A stretch of DNA of 7,829 nt from CAZOMR01 sp964580655 (lineage in GTDB: Bacteria; RBG-13-61-14; CAZOMR01): the NCBI GenBank assembly GCA_964580655.1, contig CAZOMR010000161.1:1-7829 (forward strand), read 5' to 3'. The notes under the pieces are model-generated. The model did no database searches, was not told the origin of the DNA, and saw nothing but the letters and a program-made list of their open reading frames with translations. How positions within the stretch are numbered: the first letter of the stretch is position 1; each line of letters starts with the position of its first letter. Both the position numbers and the translations under genes were made by a program. This document shows positions 1-6,183 of the stretch, piece after piece.

Positions 1-6
1 TTTAAT

Positions 7-810
7 TCATATCTCCTCTATCTCGTATTCAAACCTTCCCACACCGAATTCATGTGCGAGTCGAAGATATTTGATGTCCTCCGATGAGAGCCCCTTGAGT
101 CTTGGGTCGGTCTTTTTAAGCAATGTGAGGCCGAAGGCGTCCAGTGCCACAGGATCAAGTCCTGCAAGCATATAGCCCAGATGCGTGGGCTTGCCGCGAT
201 GGCGCATCTCGTTTGCTCCGCTCAGGGTTATGACCGCGTCCACGATAAAGAGATTCGCGGGACACATGACATTCAGTTCGGCTATGGCCTGCTCAAGGCT
301 GGCGGGTCCGCGCATATGCAGGCGGGTGCGCTCAGATCGCGCAAGGTAGCCGAATTGATTCTTCAGCGCACCGGTCATGCGCACATTTATGTGGGACTTG
401 AGCACAGGAAGCGAGATAACATAGTCGTAGTTGCGGGGAACGGTGGAAAATTTGATGCTAAATCCGCGGGGGCTTTCCTGCTTTGGCATGGGGTGATCGT
501 AGAGGTTGAGCATCTCAATTCCCCTGTTTCGGCAGAGAGCGGTTAGCTCATGATTCTTCAGGGCCTTCCCGGGTCGTAAAAGGTCTGCGGCTGGGGCATC
601 GCCGCAGGTTACATCCTCGCTTTGTAAAAGGTCGAGAAGTGTGCCCAGAACCTCAGGATGTGTTGTGGTCGGATATGGCTCATGCGAGACAATGTTGGGC
701 TTGAGCAATATCTTTTTGCCTCTTATCTCATCCTTGAATATCTCAAAGACCTTCGTGACAAAAGCCGGCCGGTCATCCGTGCGACGAATGTATATCCTGG
801 ATTTATCCAT
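7..810 (-). CDS. DUF362 domain-containing protein (no ferredoxin domain)
   Basis: A 267-residue protein with the DUF362 core. Visible landmarks are LKPNIV (residues 36-41) followed by a Thr-rich THP (50-52), an Asp in a GDAP turn (70-73), LPVLKSH (134-140), TGALKNQFG (146-154) and DPVALDA (219-225). This spacing of a Lys-Pro-Asn motif, a Lys-Ser/Thr-His motif and a Lys-Asn motif is typical of the family. Its biochemical role is not established. Many relatives carry a C-terminal 4Fe-4S ferredoxin module, but this one has no CxxCxxC cluster and ends soon after the core. There is no signal peptide or membrane helix, so it is probably cytoplasmic. It starts 6 bases after the pgeF stop with only a weak ribosome binding site, so it is probably translated by coupling as the last gene of the rluD-pgeF operon. 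The family assignment is firm; the function is unknown. Confidence 0.88.
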   Translation of the reverse strand: MDKSRIYIRRTDDRPAFVTKVFEIFKDEIRGKKILLKPNIVSHEPYPTTTHPEVLGTLLDLLQSEDVTCGDAPAADLLRPGKALKNHELTALCRNRGIEMLNLYDHPMPKQESPRGFSIKFSTVPRNYDYVISLPVLKSHINVRMTGALKNQFGYLARSERTRLHMRGPASLEQAIAELNVMCPANLFIVDAVITLSGANEMRHRGKPTHLGYMLAGLDPVALDAFGLTLLKKTDPRLKGLSSEDIKYLRLAHEFGVGRFEYEIEEI

Positions 811-816
811 GTCCGT

Positions 817-1617
817 CTATTGAGAATGCCCGGTTTCCGGGATCATGACAAGGTTTATCTGCCGGCCGGTTATGCCCTTGTCCCGTCGGTGCGAGAAAAA
901 CAAGTCGTTACGGCAGGAGGTGCAAAGCTCCAGGCGCTCTATCTCGCGGACTCCAGCCCTGCGAAGAGATATTTCAATTGCGCGAAAGAGGTCCAGGCTG
1001 AAAAGCCCGTCACTTTCCGGATAGAGAATCTGGTCTGCCTCATCAGGGAATGCGGCTCTGAAATCCCTGGCAATGTTCCCGTCCACCCGATAACAGCAAG
1101 GGCCGATCCCGGGGCCGACCCCGACCAGCATCTCCTTCGGAGAGGCGCGGAATTTTTTCAACATCATCTGCACTGCGTTTTCGATGATCCGATTGCAAAC
1201 TCCTTTACGGCCCACATGTACCATGGCCACCGATGCACAGGACTTATCCGCTAGAATCACTGGAAAGCAGTCCGCGGTGAGAACCGCCAGTGCCACTTTT
1301 GGCTGGTCGGTTATCAGGGCGTCAGCCTTTTGAGCGAGGAATCTGGTTTCATCTTTCACCGGCTCATGGATGACCAGCACATCGCGGCCGTGCACCTGCC
1401 GTGCCCTGACCATGGATGACAGCCCGAAAGCCTGACGAAGAGCGGCTTCATTTTTCCGGACAGCCTCAGGATCATCGCTTGTGCGAAGCCCTAAGTTCAA
1501 ACTGGAATAAGGGCCCTTGCTGAAGCCTTGATGCCGGGTAACAAAAGCATGGACCACACCGGCATCCTCAAGACTCTTGATGGCGAGGTAGTCTATCCCT
1601 GATCTATGTCGGATCAT
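817..1617 (-). CDS. pgeF: Peptidoglycan editing factor PgeF (YfiH/YlmD, laccase-like fold)
   Basis: A 266-residue cytoplasmic protein of the PgeF/YfiH family (formerly called multicopper polyphenol oxidase or laccase). In E. coli PgeF keeps wrongly incorporated L-Ser out of the first position of the peptidoglycan stem peptide; relatives also show purine nucleoside activity. Landmarks are SSLNLG (38-43), QVHG with His76, ADALIT (98-103), TADC with Cys117, His134, GPGIGPCCY (168-176) and the C-terminal FSHRRDKGITGR (241-252). The Cys and two His that build the catalytic zinc site are all present. The segment after the second His reads HVGRKG instead of the usual HAGWRG. Its ATG overlaps the upstream rluD-type stop as ATGA, and this pair is also adjacent in E. 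coli. The length matches the family (about 240-270 residues). The HVGRKG change could alter substrate fit, but the core is complete. Confidence 0.94.
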   Translation of the reverse strand: MIRHRSGIDYLAIKSLEDAGVVHAFVTRHQGFSKGPYSSLNLGLRTSDDPEAVRKNEAALRQAFGLSSMVRARQVHGRDVLVIHEPVKDETRFLAQKADALITDQPKVALAVLTADCFPVILADKSCASVAMVHVGRKGVCNRIIENAVQMMLKKFRASPKEMLVGVGPGIGPCCYRVDGNIARDFRAAFPDEADQILYPESDGLFSLDLFRAIEISLRRAGVREIERLELCTSCRNDLFFSHRRDKGITGRQINLVMIPETGHSQ

Positions 1618-2591
1618 CTGTTCTCTGAATCCTTCCGACTTTCTTCTTCCAGGGCTTTCAGCACTGCCCGGAAATCCGGTGGCATCTCTGCTGTGAATTC
1701 AAGATACTCATCCGTGGCCGGATGAACAAAGCCCAGGATGTAAGCATGCAGGGCCTGGCGCTTCAACTGCCGGATCGCGGACCGAAGGGCAGGGCTGATT
1801 TTTGCCGGAGCCTGGTATCCTTTTCCGTAAAGTGGATCGCTCACCACGGGATGCTTGCTTTCTCTGAGGTGCACGCGTATCTGGTGTGTGCGGCCTGTTT
1901 CCAGGCGGCATTCGAGCAGGGTAAAATAAGGGTAGCGCTTCTTTACCAGCCAGTGGGTTGTTGCAGTCTTTCCACGCGAGACACTGCCTGTCATCTTCAG
2001 GCGGTGGCGGTGATGCCGCGAGATAAGCGAGGTGATAGTTCCGGAATCCTTTTCCATGGTGCCGTGCACCAGTGCCAGGTATCTCCGGTTGGTGCTGTGC
2101 TCCCTGAACTGCCTTGCAAGTCCCTGGTGTGCGAGGTCGGTCTTTGCCGCGACCATCACCCCGGAGGTTAGCTTGTCCAGGCGGTGCACTATTCCGGGCT
2201 TGAGTATCCCGCCTATGCCGGAAAGGTCATGGCAGTGATAGAGCAGGGCATTGACCAGTGTTCCGCTCATCCTTTGTGGGACAGGGTGGACAATCAGCCC
2301 GGCCGGCTTGTCAATCACGATAATATCCTTGTCCTCGTAAAGCACATGTAAGGGAATGGACTCGGGCTCAGGCCAGTCCGGAACAGGATCCGGAACGCGA
2401 ACCTCTATTTGATCGTCAGGATGAAGCCTGGTGGCAGGCTTTGCAGGCCGGCCATTGACCAGAACAAGGCCATCCTCGATAAGCATCTTCACCCGGGACC
2501 GGGTGGGGAGGTCGGTCTTTTCAGCAAGAAATGCATCGAGTCGAGAAAGGTCGGAGAGGGTGGATGGAATTTGATATGAATAAGTCTTCAA
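1614..2591 (-). CDS. rluD: RluD-type 23S rRNA pseudouridine synthase (RluA family)
   Basis: A 325-residue pseudouridine synthase. An S4 RNA-binding domain covers about residues 16-75 (RLDAFLAE, then LVNGRPAKPATRL). The RluA-family catalytic domain follows, with DKPAGLIVHP (94-103), the signature HRLDKLTSG (136-144) holding the catalytic Asp139, GRTHQIRVHL (233-242), DPLYG (252-256) and HAYILGFVHP (282-291). RluD modifies uridines in helix 69 of 23S rRNA, which supports ribosome assembly; the choice of RluD within the RluA family rests on the S4 domain, the length and the pgeF neighbour. The start is TTG at 2591: an in-frame TAG lies 3 bases upstream (2595-2597), and the first internal Met (residue 36) would remove half of the S4 domain. 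AAAGGA about 10 bases upstream can act as ribosome binding site. The signature has Leu where Asp or Gly is more common (DKLTSG). Confidence 0.93.
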   Translation of the reverse strand: MKTYSYQIPSTLSDLSRLDAFLAEKTDLPTRSRVKMLIEDGLVLVNGRPAKPATRLHPDDQIEVRVPDPVPDWPEPESIPLHVLYEDKDIIVIDKPAGLIVHPVPQRMSGTLVNALLYHCHDLSGIGGILKPGIVHRLDKLTSGVMVAAKTDLAHQGLARQFREHSTNRRYLALVHGTMEKDSGTITSLISRHHRHRLKMTGSVSRGKTATTHWLVKKRYPYFTLLECRLETGRTHQIRVHLRESKHPVVSDPLYGKGYQAPAKISPALRSAIRQLKRQALHAYILGFVHPATDEYLEFTAEMPPDFRAVLKALEEESRKDSENR

Positions 2592-2630
2592 GTCCTAAAT
2601 GTCCTTTCTGAATTCGCAGGGATTGCAAAT

Positions 2631-2664
2631 TTCAAATCTCAGAGCGCAAGGTTCAAAGTTCAAA
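2631..2664. repeat. Short TTCAAA repeat cluster
   Basis: TTCAAA occurs at 2631-2636, 2652-2657 and 2659-2664. The last two are part of a perfect 7-base tandem GTTCAAA (2651-2664). The cluster lies directly next to the palindromic element, between it and rluD. It may be an eroded simple repeat or part of the same element; three short copies are weak evidence for function. Confidence 0.45.
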
Positions 2665-2670
2665 TGGTTC

Positions 2671-2755
2671 ACCGCAAAATCCTCCAGATTCGTAGGAAGC
2701 GCAAAGAAAATTCCGTTTTATATTTTTCCCTTTGCGTCCTTTGCGTCTTTGCGGT
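2671..2755. repeat. Degenerate palindromic element with 9-base tandem units
   Basis: Outer arms ACCGCAAA (2671-2678) and TTTGCGGT (2748-2755) are perfect 8-base inverted repeats. Inner arms CGCAAAG (2700-2706) and CTTTGCG (2730-2736) form a second perfect 7-base pair around an A/T-rich 23-base loop. The right half is a tandem array: TTTGCGTCC (2731-2739), TTTGCGTCT (2740-2748), then a partial third unit running into GCGGT. The left half keeps only the two end units, with about 21 unrelated bases between them, so it looks like a decayed copy of a once more regular palindrome. From memory, not from a search, similar 'TTTGCGTCCTTTGCG' strings recur between genes of many environmental bacteria. 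The function is unknown. Confidence 0.75.
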
Positions 2756-2766
2756 AAAAATTATTT

Positions 2767-3699
2767 CTAAAAATATTTTCGGATACCATGGCCGCGGCGA
2801 AAAGGGATGAAAATATTCTTGGTCCGCCTTCGACGTATTAGCGACCGGATTTCAGAGAGCGCTGAGATCGCGGCATCGCGTCCCTTCTGCACCACAGCCT
2901 CTGGGTTATGAAAATCCGCCCAGTGGACCTCGGCGACCTCAGGCTGGATCACAATGTCCGCCTCTTCCAACTGAAGCTCTCTAAGCTGTTTCATCATGAT
3001 GAAGGCTGTGCGGAGAATGAGGTCAATCCCGCGTTTGTATTCAAAAGTCGCATCCCTTTCGCGAGAGGTATCCACGGCTATCACGATGTCTGCGCCCAGA
3101 CTCCTCGCAGGCCTGATCGGCACTGAATGTATCCAGCCGCCGTCCACCAGGAGGCGTCCGTCCATCTCCAATGGAGGAAAGAAACCCGGGATGGCCGAGC
3201 TGGCCATAATCGCGTCCCGGAGCGAGCCTTTGATCCATATAAACTCGGTGGCTGTATTTGTGTCCAGGCTGACGGCCGCAAAGGGGAGCGGGAGTTCCTC
3301 TATCCTCTTATCTCCAAAAAGATGATTATTGATCTTGAAAAATGCTTCTCGCGGGATGATGGATTGGCGTGTGACCGAGTATGAATACATCCATCCGCGC
3401 CGCAATGTCAGGGCCATTGAACCGAGAAGGCCCGCTGATTCACCTTCCTTGCGTTCTCTTAGCACATCGAGTCTTGCCTGCTTGAAGGTCTCGCTCTCCA
3501 GGAACTCGAGCATTCGTGAACGGAGCTTTGCGCTTTGACCCTCCAGTAGATAAACACCGCCTACCAGCGCGCCAATGCTGGTTCCGGCCACCATATCAAC
3601 CGGAATGCCGGTTTCCTCCAGAACCTCCATGACCCCGATATGAGCCAGCCCCCTTGCTCCGCCGCCTCCCAGGGCCAATCCCACGCGCAACTTTTTCAT
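2767..3699 (-). CDS. Patatin-like phospholipase (bacterial RssA/NTE type)
   Basis: A 310-residue predicted serine lipid hydrolase. The patatin domain begins at once: the oxyanion-hole loop GGGGARG (residues 11-17) and ahIGVMEVLEE, the nucleophile elbow GTSIG (39-43) with Ser41, SAIPGFFPP (168-176), and DGG (186-188) with Asp186 as second member of the Ser-Asp dyad. All catalytic elements are present, so it should be active on phospholipids or lysophospholipids. There is no signal peptide or transmembrane helix; a basic, aromatic C-terminus (residues 288-310) could touch the membrane. It has its own candidate promoter and lies 68 bases after the coiled-coil gene. The ATG at 3699 has no Shine-Dalgarno sequence, but later starts would cut into the Gly-rich loop. 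The natural substrate cannot be read from the sequence, and the exact subfamily is not certain. Confidence 0.92.
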   Translation of the reverse strand: MKKLRVGLALGGGGARGLAHIGVMEVLEETGIPVDMVAGTSIGALVGGVYLLEGQSAKLRSRMLEFLESETFKQARLDVLRERKEGESAGLLGSMALTLRRGWMYSYSVTRQSIIPREAFFKINNHLFGDKRIEELPLPFAAVSLDTNTATEFIWIKGSLRDAIMASSAIPGFFPPLEMDGRLLVDGGWIHSVPIRPARSLGADIVIAVDTSRERDATFEYKRGIDLILRTAFIMMKQLRELQLEEADIVIQPEVAEVHWADFHNPEAVVQKGRDAAISALSEIRSLIRRRRTKNIFIPFRRGHGIRKYF

Positions 3700-3704
3700 C
3701 AGTT

Positions 3705-3737
3705 ATTATATTTTATCATGTGAGCCGTTTCAGTCAA
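3705..3737 (-). promoter_or_regulatory. Candidate sigma-70 promoter of the patatin gene
   Basis: On the minus strand TTGACT (3732-3737) is followed after 16 bases by TAAAAT (3710-3715), a 5/6 match to each consensus hexamer. A perfect TATAAT lies slightly further on (3705-3710), but at 21 bases from the -35 box. With the first pair, transcription would start within a few bases of the ATG at 3699, leaving an almost leaderless mRNA, which fits the absence of a ribosome binding site. Confidence 0.5.
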
Positions 3738-3767
3738 AGTGCGCGTGAGATGACCGTGGCAGGAGAT

Positions 3768-4292
3768 TCAGGGCTGGACTTCCAGGCTGTCCCAGATAAC
3801 CTTGAATTCAAGGTCAGCATAATCCAGCACCTTGATTGAGAGTAAGAGGGTTTCGGTTTCGGCCTGATGGGAATAGTCGAGCGCAATAAGGTCCGGCGTG
3901 ATGAATCGTGGCTTTCCGAATTTCCATGCGCCGCGAGCGCGGGCCTTTTCCGAGAGCAACTCCTGTGCCTTGGGAGTGGTCTTGCTGAAGAAGGCGTCAA
4001 TCTGGTCAACATATTCTCTGGGAAGCCGTTCCCTTATCTCTCCACCGGGCGCGAAGGTCCGGTGCTCAGAGAGTTTGTCCGCGATCTCGGAAAGCCTGCT
4101 TGCGAGTTCACGGTTCTGCGAAGAGAGCTCATCCATTCGAGCCTCAAGAACCTTAAGCTCCTCATGAACATAACCCTGTTCGGCTTCAGCCTGAGAAGGT
4201 GAGTATCTGAAGACAAGTGCCCCGGCCAGAACCAGGATAACCACTGCCAAAGCTGTATTTACGATGATAATGAATACCTGATACCGCTTCAT
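3768..4292 (-). CDS. Membrane-anchored coiled-coil protein of unknown function
   Basis: I do not recognise this 174-residue protein. The N-terminus has a short basic start (MKRYQ) and one strong hydrophobic helix at about residues 7-28, probably an uncleaved anchor. Next is a Glu/Leu-rich helical segment with heptad character (about 40-77: EELKVLEARMDELSSQN and onward) likely to form a coiled coil. After a Pro/Gly break (82-92) there is a helical stretch and a C-terminal part (about 120-174) with alternating hydrophobic residues that looks like beta strands (FITPDLIALDY, LLLSIKVLDY). The positive-inside rule predicts that the coiled coil and C-terminal domain face the periplasm. It begins 2 bases after the cstA-type stop without a clear ribosome binding site, so it is probably coupled to it. 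It could assist the carrier or act in the cell envelope; neither is shown. Confidence 0.8.
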   Translation of the reverse strand: MKRYQVFIIIVNTALAVVILVLAGALVFRYSPSQAEAEQGYVHEELKVLEARMDELSSQNRELASRLSEIADKLSEHRTFAPGGEIRERLPREYVDQIDAFFSKTTPKAQELLSEKARARGAWKFGKPRFITPDLIALDYSHQAETETLLLSIKVLDYADLEFKVIWDSLEVQP

Positions 4293-4294
4293 GA

Positions 4295-5980
4295 CTATTC
4301 GGGGGAGCGTGTTTTGAGGTAGTTCCTGAAAGCGATAAGGGCCTCGACCATCAACCAGAGAGCGAGGATAAGGATCGCGAGGCCTACGGCGAACACTGTC
4401 CAGTTATGGTCCGTATAAAATGTGCGGAGTTTGAGGACCATGGCAATGCCGGTAAAGGATATGACAAAGATCATGGGGATGAGGGTGATCCAGAATGGCT
4501 TGCGCTTCTGGATAAGGTAGAGAGTCACCATGAGCAGGCCGAGACCCGCGAGCAACTGGTTGGATGTGCCAAAGAGTTGCCAGAGGACTGCGCCGACAGA
4601 TTTCCCCTGGATCTTCATCATGGCGAAGTAGCCGATGGCAGAGACCGCTATCAGGGATGCGACGAACCGGTTTCCGAGCACGCGGGAAAGGAACTCTATG
4701 CCAAAGCTCTTACCTATTTCTTCGATGTTGTATCGAAGCAGGCGTGTGGCCGTGTCAAGTGTTGTCATGGCGAAGCTGACACAGACGACAGCAGTGAAGG
4801 CCCTGGCTATGCTTGCAGGTATGCCCAGATGCGAGATGATATGTCCAGCGCCGAAGATGAAGTTGCCCAGCGCATCGCGGTTGACTGTGTTCCAGTCGCT
4901 GTATGTCTCCAGCCAGGCTTCCCGGTTTCCCAGGGCCGCTGTGCAGGCCAGCAGAACACCGATTGCGAGCAAGCTCTCGGTCAGCATGCCGCCGTACCCG
5001 ATAATGCGGGCGTCTTTTTCCGAGTTGATCTGCCGGGCAGTGGTTCCGGAGCTGACCAGGTTATGGAACCCTGAAATAGCGCCGCAGGCCACTATGATAA
5101 ACAGGAAGGGTAACATCGGCGGAGCATTGCCTGGGGAATAGCGCACCGGGACAGCAGATATTTGAGGGTGAAACACTATCAGGCCAAGATAAATCAGGAA
5201 GAGTCCGATATAGAGTTGATATGAGTTGATGTAATCCCGCGGCTGTAAGAGCAACCAGACAGGGAGGATGGATGCAAAGTAGGTGTAAAAGAGAAGCATG
5301 ATGACCCACTGGTTGAAGGTAAATCGAGTAACAGGGAAGAGAACACCCAGGTATATTGATGCGAGCATCAGCAGGACGCCTATCAGGGTTGGCACAAGCA
5401 GTCCGATGCGCTTTACTTTGTAAACAAGGATTCCTATCACGACCGCGATTGCTATCAGGCTGAATACAGGCACAACCGCATCAGGCTGACCACCCTTGTC
5501 CAGCGGAACTGAGAAGAGAATCGCCACCTTGTTCGCGAACACACCCATGGCCAATGCCAGGATAAAAAAGATCAGGAAAAGAAAGAGCACGCGGGCTCGG
5601 CGACTGATTATTTTCTCGGTAAGTGCGCCGATGGTGACGCCTTTGTGCCGGATCGAGACAAACAGGGTGGTGAAGTCGTGCACTGCTCCGAGGAATATAG
5701 CTCCGAACACTATCCAGAGCAGTGCTGGCAGGAACCCCCATATAACCGCGACAGCCGGACCGACTATGGGCCCCAGACCAGCGATGGATGCGAAATGATG
5801 GCCGAAGAGAACCTCCCGACGCGAGGGCACAAAGTCAAGGCCGTCATTGAACTGGTGGGATGGAGTTTTACGATCAGGGTCAATGCCCAGGATTTTTTCG
5901 CCTATGTAGCGTGAGTAAAAAATATAGGCCAGGACAAAGGCGAGAATACTTCCAAAGGCTATCCATAATGAATTAATCAT
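4295..5980 (-). CDS. cstA: CstA-family carbon starvation carrier (peptide/pyruvate type)
   Basis: With the start chosen here the protein has 561 residues and many hydrophobic helices. CstA-family blocks are RYIGEKILGID (24-34), GHHFASIAGLGPIVGPA (60-76), GAVHDF (98-103), GFHNLVSSGTTARQI (304-318), TTLDTATRL (406-414) and WQLFGTSNQLLAG (467-479). Known members include E. coli CstA and BtsT, inner-membrane carriers for peptides and/or pyruvate. The substrate here is undetermined. The ATG at 5980 is preferred over an upstream in-frame start at 6103: it directly precedes the usual N-terminal helix, has GAGGTG (5991-5996) 10 bases upstream, and the extra 41 codons would overlap the small zinc-ribbon gene. 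It is shorter than the roughly 700-residue E. coli proteins, mainly in loops and the C-terminus. No YbdD/YjiX (DUF466) partner follows; an unrelated coiled-coil gene does. Confidence 0.93.
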   Translation of the reverse strand: MINSLWIAFGSILAFVLAYIFYSRYIGEKILGIDPDRKTPSHQFNDGLDFVPSRREVLFGHHFASIAGLGPIVGPAVAVIWGFLPALLWIVFGAIFLGAVHDFTTLFVSIRHKGVTIGALTEKIISRRARVLFLFLIFFILALAMGVFANKVAILFSVPLDKGGQPDAVVPVFSLIAIAVVIGILVYKVKRIGLLVPTLIGVLLMLASIYLGVLFPVTRFTFNQWVIMLLFYTYFASILPVWLLLQPRDYINSYQLYIGLFLIYLGLIVFHPQISAVPVRYSPGNAPPMLPFLFIIVACGAISGFHNLVSSGTTARQINSEKDARIIGYGGMLTESLLAIGVLLACTAALGNREAWLETYSDWNTVNRDALGNFIFGAGHIISHLGIPASIARAFTAVVCVSFAMTTLDTATRLLRYNIEEIGKSFGIEFLSRVLGNRFVASLIAVSAIGYFAMMKIQGKSVGAVLWQLFGTSNQLLAGLGLLMVTLYLIQKRKPFWITLIPMIFVISFTGIAMVLKLRTFYTDHNWTVFAVGLAILILALWLMVEALIAFRNYLKTRSPE

Positions 5981-5990
5981 GGGAAAAACG

Positions 5991-5996
5991 CACCTC
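5991..5996 (-). promoter_or_regulatory. Ribosome binding site that fixes the cstA start
   Basis: GAGGTG on the minus strand lies 10 bases before the ATG at 5980 and overlaps the TGA stop (5995-5997) of the small zinc-ribbon gene. The overlap of stop and Shine-Dalgarno suggests translational coupling. It is the main reason for preferring 5980 over the longer frame that begins at 6103. Confidence 0.75.
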
Positions 5997-6165
5997 AGGG
6001 CCAGAACAGCCGGTAGAGCGCCCCGATGATAAAGAGCCCCAGTAGAAAATAGGTTAGATACAACAACCAGCGTATAGGCTGTTCCTCGCCGCAGGCAGGA
6101 CACACCCGCGCTGATCGCGGCATGGGCTTACCACAGTGCGCACAAGCTTTTTCTTCACTGCTCAT
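5995..6165 (-). CDS. Small zinc-ribbon, single-membrane-helix protein (56 residues)
   Basis: This short gene encodes 56 residues. Two CxxC knuckles (Cys8-Ala-His-Cys11 and Cys22-Pro-Ala-Cys25), each followed by Gly, form a compact zinc ribbon of the kind found at the N-terminus of many small prokaryotic proteins. A single hydrophobic helix follows at about residues 33-50 (WLLYLTYFLLGLFIIGAL), ending in a basic and aromatic tail (YRLFWP). It should sit in the inner membrane with the zinc ribbon probably cytoplasmic. The ATG at 6165 is six codons after the HD-GYP gene's TGA (6184-6186) and in the same frame; no better start lies between, and the ribosome binding site is weak. Its stop overlaps the cstA ribosome binding site. 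The position suggests an accessory or regulator of the carrier or of the HD-GYP protein, but no function is known. Confidence 0.8.
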   Translation of the reverse strand: MSSEEKACAHCGKPMPRSARVCPACGEEQPIRWLLYLTYFLLGLFIIGALYRLFWP

Positions 6166-6183
6166 GCTGGTTTTCGCTTTTGG

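Larger units (their letters stand above)
2592..2766. other. Gene-free stretch between the patatin gene and rluD
   Basis: These 175 bases carry no plausible reading frame. They hold a degenerate palindrome (2671-2755) and several TTCAAA copies (2631-2664), described separately. No convincing sigma-70 promoter for the downstream rluD operon and no stem followed by a T-run is visible on the minus strand, so the stretch has neither an obvious intrinsic terminator for the patatin gene nor an obvious start signal for rluD. Confidence 0.7.

Noticed and set aside
658..1254. Plus-strand frame of 198 codons opposite pgeF and DUF362
   Set aside because: It runs antisense across two well-supported genes and their junction, with no family motif or ribosome binding site.
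2671..2755. The palindrome as an intrinsic terminator of the patatin gene
   Set aside because: The stem is interrupted by large unpaired parts and no T-run follows it on the minus strand.
2671..2755. The tandem units as a CRISPR array
   Set aside because: Units are 9 bases long, directly adjacent and without spacers; no cas gene is present.
4406..5074. Long plus-strand reading frame (222 codons) opposite the CstA gene
   Set aside because: It is antisense to well-supported CstA coding sequence, its product is a low-complexity charged sequence with no recognisable domain, and it is explained by codon bias of the real gene.
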